Assembly (NCBI GenBank): GCA_003599475.1
Contig: QZKK01000263.1
Coordinates: forward strand, 1-14,642
Length of the DNA: 14,642 nucleotides
Source: Desulfobacteraceae bacterium
GTDB lineage: Bacteria; Desulfobacterota; Desulfobacteria; Desulfobacterales; SURF-15
Direction: 5' to 3'
The notes under the pieces were generated by a model that was given only the letters and a program-made list of their open reading frames with translations, did not search any database and was not told the DNA's origin. A program made the position numbers and the translations under genes. Every line of letters begins with the position of its first letter. Position 1 is the stretch's first letter. Shown piece by piece: positions 12,936 through 14,642 of this stretch.

Positions 12936-13901
12936 ATGGGCGGTCTACTGATGCTGGAACGGTTCGTCTGGTTCGACCGGAATGCGAGGTGCGGAAGCTT
13001 TCCAAACGCCGCCCGCCTGGCCCGGCAGTTTGAAATCTCCACCAAAACCGCCCAGCGGACCATCGATTTCATGCGCGACCGGCTGAGCGCACCGCTGGAG
13101 TACGATTCCTCGCGAAAGGGGTACTTCTACCCTGAGGAGGGCATCGAGCTTCCCCACCTTCAGGCCACGCAGGAAGAAATCCTGGCCATTCTTCTATCGC
13201 GAAACCTGCTGTCGCATTCGGCAGGAGGGATGATCAGCCGGGAAATCGACCGGTTCGGCCGCAAGCTCTTTACCGCCTTTAAACCTGGGGGCTTGACCGC
13301 AGAGCGACTGGCGAAGGGCTTTTCCGCCTCATGGCACGGATACTCGCCGGCCCAGGGGGAATCGTTTCAAAAAGCGGCCCGAGCCCTTCTGGAAAACCGG
13401 CTGCTCGAATTCGCCTACCGGAGTCCTGCAAAAGACCGCATCACCCGCCGGACAGTGGAGCCCCATCACATGCAGCACTACATGGCGAGCTGGGTGCTGA
13501 TCGCGTTTTGCCGTCTGCGAAGCCGCTGGCGGACCTTTTTCCTCTCCCGCATGGAGGATCTTCAAATTGCAGACGAACACTTCCGCCCGCGTCCTGCAGA
13601 AGAGTGGCTCAGCCACATCGACGGGGCGTTCGGCATCTTCCAGGGCGGGCGAAGCACGACCGTCGTTTTACGCTTCACACCCTTCCGGGCCCGCTGGATC
13701 CGGGAGCAGGTCTGGCACCCAAAACAAGGCATTCGGATTTTCGATGATGGAAGCCTGGAACTTTCCTTTCCGGTCGTCGATCTGCGGGAAGTCAAGATGA
13801 AGGTGCTGCAGTTCGGGGCCGATGTCGAGGTCATCCAACCGATCGAGCTGCGCGAACAAGTCCGCGACGAGATATCAAGGACGGCCGCGATGTACCGTTG
13901 A
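12936..13901 (+). CDS. WYL-domain transcriptional regulator with N-terminal helix-turn-helix
   Basis: A 321-residue regulator of the PafB/WYL type. The N-terminal winged helix-turn-helix covers about residues 8-70 (FPNAARLARQFEISTKTAQR, then DFMRDRLSAPLEYDSSRKGY). A WYL ligand-sensing domain follows at about 150-215, and a WCX-like C-terminal extension at 240-315. The signature tripeptide reads WVL (186-188) instead of WYL, and the conserved downstream arginine is present in FFLSRMEDL (Arg205). Start at ATG 12936 behind GGGGAG; ATG 12951 is possible. It is divergent from the higBA operon, with a shared 200-base control region. WYL proteins are often regulators in defence islands and DNA-damage responses; no such system lies beside it within the window. 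Confidence 0.9.
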   Translation: MGGLLMLERFVWFDRNARCGSFPNAARLARQFEISTKTAQRTIDFMRDRLSAPLEYDSSRKGYFYPEEGIELPHLQATQEEILAILLSRNLLSHSAGGMISREIDRFGRKLFTAFKPGGLTAERLAKGFSASWHGYSPAQGESFQKAARALLENRLLEFAYRSPAKDRITRRTVEPHHMQHYMASWVLIAFCRLRSRWRTFFLSRMEDLQIADEHFRPRPAEEWLSHIDGAFGIFQGGRSTTVVLRFTPFRARWIREQVWHPKQGIRIFDDGSLELSFPVVDLREVKMKVLQFGADVEVIQPIELREQVRDEISRTAAMYR

Positions 13902-13918
13902 GTTCCGCCGGAGGGGGG

Positions 13919-13968
13919 TTCCAGGTTCAACGTTCCAGGTTCAACGTTCAATGTAATTGGACACGGAT
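13919..13968. repeat. Intergenic 14-base tandem repeat plus ACACGGAT motif
   Basis: TTCCAGGTTCAACG occurs twice in perfect tandem (13919-13932 and 13933-13946), followed by a partial third copy (TTCAATG). GGACACGGAT then appears at 13959-13968, the same decamer as at 4182-4191, with a further GCACGGATAA right after it. The stretch lies between the WYL gene and the DUF4143 remnant and contains no reading frame of note. Confidence 0.75.
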
Positions 13969-14046
13969 TTGCACGGATAAGAACAGGCCGTATCGCTTGA
14001 TCCTGTCCATCCCTCAGACAATGAATTATCGTAGTTCGAGTTTTTG

Positions 14047-14616
14047 TTACAATATCTCCCCTTTCCAGAGCATTTCCAGGAAGCTGCTCCAGGGAAGAAT
14101 CTCGATTTTGTCGTCGGTCATTCGGGGGCGGGCATCCAGGGAAACCAGGATGGTGCGACGGACCTGATATTCTTCCCGGAATCGACGCAATCCTTTCAGA
14201 TGACTCGAATTGGCCTGATCAGTGGCTTTTACTTCCACCGCGACCTCATGGTCTCCCAAAATGAAATCGATCTCGATGCCGGAGGCCGTCCGCCAGTAAG
14301 AAACCGGATAGAATTTTTCTGAATAACTGGAGTGGGCTGTTATTTCCATGAACAGATAGTGCTCGAAGGCCCGGCCGAAAAGTTCGGAGCCTGGAGATAT
14401 AGGTCCGCGACGGGTAAAATGGATGACAGGGGCGAGATCGAAGAAAAAAAATTTGGGGCTCATCACGAGGCGCCGCTTTCGGCGCATCCGGAAGGCCGGA
14501 AGAAACCGACCGATCAGTGTGTCTTCCAGGATCTGGAAGTACTCTTTAACACCGATTTTCGCGCCGGTTTTAACCGTCAATTCATATAATAATTTGAGGC
14601 CATGTGTCAGCTGAAC
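14047..14616 (-). pseudogene. C-terminal remnant of an AAA ATPase with DUF4143 domain
   Basis: The frame matches the C-terminal half of the AAA_14/DUF4143 family of ATP-binding proteins. Landmarks are YFQILEDTLIGRFLPAF, KFFFFDLAPVIHF, SELFGRAFEHYLFMEI, YWRTASGIEIDFILGD, VAVEVKATD and HLKGLRRFREEYQVR; the acidic and lysine residues in the last part resemble a nuclease-like (restriction-endonuclease fold) core. The N-terminal AAA domain with Walker motifs, about 200 residues, is absent. The frame is closed upstream by TAG at 14619-14617, and the other two frames also have stops before the window edge. The segment just upstream of YFQILEDT is shortened relative to the family, hinting at an internal deletion. 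TTG 14580 is the only obvious start in the frame and has no good ribosome site. Most likely a decayed gene, although a short standalone protein cannot be excluded. Confidence 0.7.
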
Positions 14617-14642
14617 CTAAGCTCCAAATCTACCCCATCGAG

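Overview
The window is a mosaic of transport, methyl-transfer and stress-cassette genes from a Gram-negative bacterium of moderate GC content. The gene mix fits an anaerobic, metabolically versatile member of the Desulfobacterota or a relative: a corrinoid methyltransferase module, a tripartite tricarboxylate transporter, and intergenic spacers filled with short heptad-based and ACACGGAT-type repeats. The taxonomic guess is inference only; there is no rRNA or other marker gene.

Left part (1-5433, all + strand): two inner-membrane permeases of a carbohydrate-type ABC importer (52-1752; the binding protein and ATPase would lie outside the window), a FadR-type GntR regulator that appears to use an AUU start codon (1902-2528), a small secreted protein of unknown function (2566-3039), a URO-D-superfamily methyltransferase (3134-4165), its likely corrinoid protein partner (4372-4995) and a VOC/glyoxalase-fold protein (5047-5433). 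Together they read as a catabolic island that imports a small, possibly methylated substrate and demethylates it through a corrinoid. No activator protein or second methyltransferase lies in the window.

Middle part: an AraC-type regulator (5520-6350) followed by an overlapping azlC-azlD pair (6648-7711), predicted to export branched-chain amino acids. A 244-bp element with 28-bp inverted ends separates regulator and exporter. On the opposite strand is a complete tctC-tctB-tctA operon (10949 down to 7923) with an 11-bp intercistronic hairpin after the binding-protein gene.

Right part (11373-14642): a 3' remnant of a second, divergent tctA on the + strand; a minus-strand higB-higA toxin-antitoxin operon continued by an orphan MntA-like nucleotidyltransferase whose end runs into the tctA remnant; a divergent WYL-domain regulator with several symmetric sites upstream; more intergenic repeats; and a remnant of a DUF4143-type ATPase that has lost its ATPase half. 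This part looks like a site of repeated insertion and decay. The higB promoter is readable: its operator lies inside the -35/-10 spacer, and its predicted start point coincides with the higB ATG, which implies a leaderless toxin message.
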